Positions 62,602 through 64,000 of a DNA stretch of 64,000 nucleotides are shown here, piece after piece. A program made the position numbers and the translations under genes. The stretch is taken from positions 59,749 to 123,748 of the forward strand of contig VXAZ01009318.1 in the NCBI GenBank assembly GCA_013399875.1, in the 5' to 3' direction. The number at the start of each line of letters is the position of its first letter. The first letter of the stretch is position 1. This DNA comes from Gymnorhina tibicen. Its lineage: Eukaryota > Chordata > Aves > Passeriformes > Artamidae. The notes beneath the pieces were generated by a model. That model saw nothing but the letters and a program-made list of their open reading frames with translations. It had not been told where the DNA came from and did not search any database.

Positions 62602-64000
62602 ACATAGCATCACAGTCCTTAACAATCTTAGTTTGAAATCACTTAGATTTATCGTCAGGGTACAAAATCCAACAGTAATATTGTTAGCACATGAGACCAG
62701 ATCTGAAAAGGCATATGAAGCTGTAATTTATTTAATGAATATAGGACTGCATATATATTTTTGAAGTCTGACTCAGATCCCCTTCTTTCAGCAGAAAATG
62801 AGTCTCTCAGTAGGGGAACACCTTACAGCAGTCAAAAGAAATGTTCAAAAATGCATTATGCTAACTATTAGCAGCAATAATTCATTACACTTGAAAGGTA
62901 TTTTAAATAGGATGGAAGATTAGGGACTGATACTGTATCAATGAAATCAATGCATACCCTACAAAAAAATACAAAAAAAAAAACTAATTAGGCTATTCTA
63001 AACCAAAGTATTTGGTTTAATTTAACAGATAAAAAAAATATTTAAATCATAGTAAAAGTCAAAATAAACACAATACATACACAACACAGGATCAGATACT
63101 TTGAAAACAAAGTTAGTCACTGGATAGATGGAGAAATTCAGATTTTATATAGTAAAAGATTATGAGACACGTGGTGATGATTCTCTTTTCCGGGCTTAAT
63201 TTCTCTAATTTTATACTGGTGTTTTGTTTCAAGTCAGTTCCTTCTTGAACTTCTCAACTGAAAAAAATCCATAACTATTAAAAATAGTAGAAGATATTAC
63301 CATAGCTGTTAATTGTGAAATACAAGTACATAATTAAGATAAAAGCACTACAATTTATATTTTTCCAAAATGATTTTGTGAAGATTAGAATGTGCTTTAA
63401 AAGTTGCTGTAACTTTTGTCTTAAACATGACTTTGTACTAACACTACACAGCCTACCCTATTTTCAGAAAAATCATCTAAACCAAAGATTAGTGGATTTT
63501 CTGAGAGGGACTTTGGACAAGAGCTGTGGTCATAATCTTGTTACAATGGAATAAAAGATCCATTCACTATTAAAATGAATCCAAATCAATATTCAGTACT
63601 AAAATGAAAACCAGTGGAAAGAACTGCCCTTCACAAAGAGTAATCAGTGGAGAACTTAAATCCATAACTTAAATTCACCTAAACAACATTTCACAATTCA
63701 CTGAGTTAGGAAAGACATTAAATGACACTGAATGCAGATTTCTGACAAGACAGTCCTGTTTAAGGCCCTTTTAAGCATTAATAGGTTTTAAGAAGTGAAA
63801 ATAGAAGTTCATTTGGTAAAACAAGAGTATAGTGCGAGGCTGAAGGTACTCCAACGAGACACTGATTTCTAATGATGCATAGTGAAAATCAATCAATTAA
63901 TTCTTAGATGCTGTATTAAAGGGATTCAAAATTGCCATATTTATTAGAAGACCACAGAAGTACAAGAGATACCATCCTTAGATGATGACCCTGTAACTGC
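62602..64000. other. unique AT-rich sequence to the window end
   Basis: No gene or repeat recognised. A 79-codon plus-strand frame at 63315-63554 has no domain and no paired splice sites. Confidence 0.5.

Noticed and set aside
1..64000. CRISPR arrays, operons, phage or other prokaryotic systems
   Set aside because: No direct-repeat arrays, ribosome binding sites or tightly packed genes; repeat content is avian and the composition is that of vertebrate intergenic or intronic DNA.

Overview
The window looks like nuclear DNA from a bird, most likely a songbird or close relative. It is AT-rich and lacks prokaryotic gene organisation: long open frames are scarce, and none of those present makes a convincing gene. 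The interspersed repeats are typically avian. There are 3' ends and reverse-transcriptase or endonuclease pieces of CR1 LINEs, two copies of a tRNA-Ile-headed SINE with a CR1-like tail (a design known from zebra finch and other passerines), and several solo-LTR-like remnants of endogenous retroviruses. The SINE and LTR families are assigned from memory of avian repeats, not from a search.

Layout. 1-5.8 kb: an LTR fragment (about 1.0-1.26 kb, minus) and a Cys-rich open frame with a good splice donor (2.4-2.65 kb, minus), in otherwise plain sequence. 5.8-12.4 kb is the most repeat-dense part. It holds a CR1 3' end, a CR1 endonuclease piece, GC-rich LTR-like sequence running into a 908-base gap, a CR1 reverse-transcriptase piece, another CR1 3' end on the minus strand, a well-structured minus-strand LTR (10.65-11.10 kb) and a weak CR1 tail. 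12.4-27 kb is mostly unique AT-rich DNA with a compound microsatellite, a CTCF-like core and a 109-base gap flanked by an identical 16-mer. 27-36.3 kb has an LTR, a degenerate LINE reverse-transcriptase-like frame, a pyrimidine-rich stretch, an old CR1 and a SINE placed directly after it. 36.3-46.6 kb is mainly unique, with a few splice-bounded open frames. 46.6-52.7 kb has a long GC-rich LTR, the second SINE and a CR1 3' end. 52.7-62 kb is unique, with stretches that look like conserved non-coding elements, including one with RFX-like and NF-Y-like sites. 62-62.6 kb is an LTR of the same family and orientation as the one at 1 kb.

I could not identify a protein-coding gene with confidence. 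The window is best read as a gene desert or the inside of very long introns. A few open frames bounded by splice-like signals are listed with low confidence, because such pseudo-exons occur often by chance in 64 kb. I saw no evidence of a new enzymatic or defence system. The points most worth checking are the artefactual-looking gap at 23.1 kb, the nested repeat around the 7-8 kb gap, the two SINEs, and a few exon-like or enhancer-like stretches.
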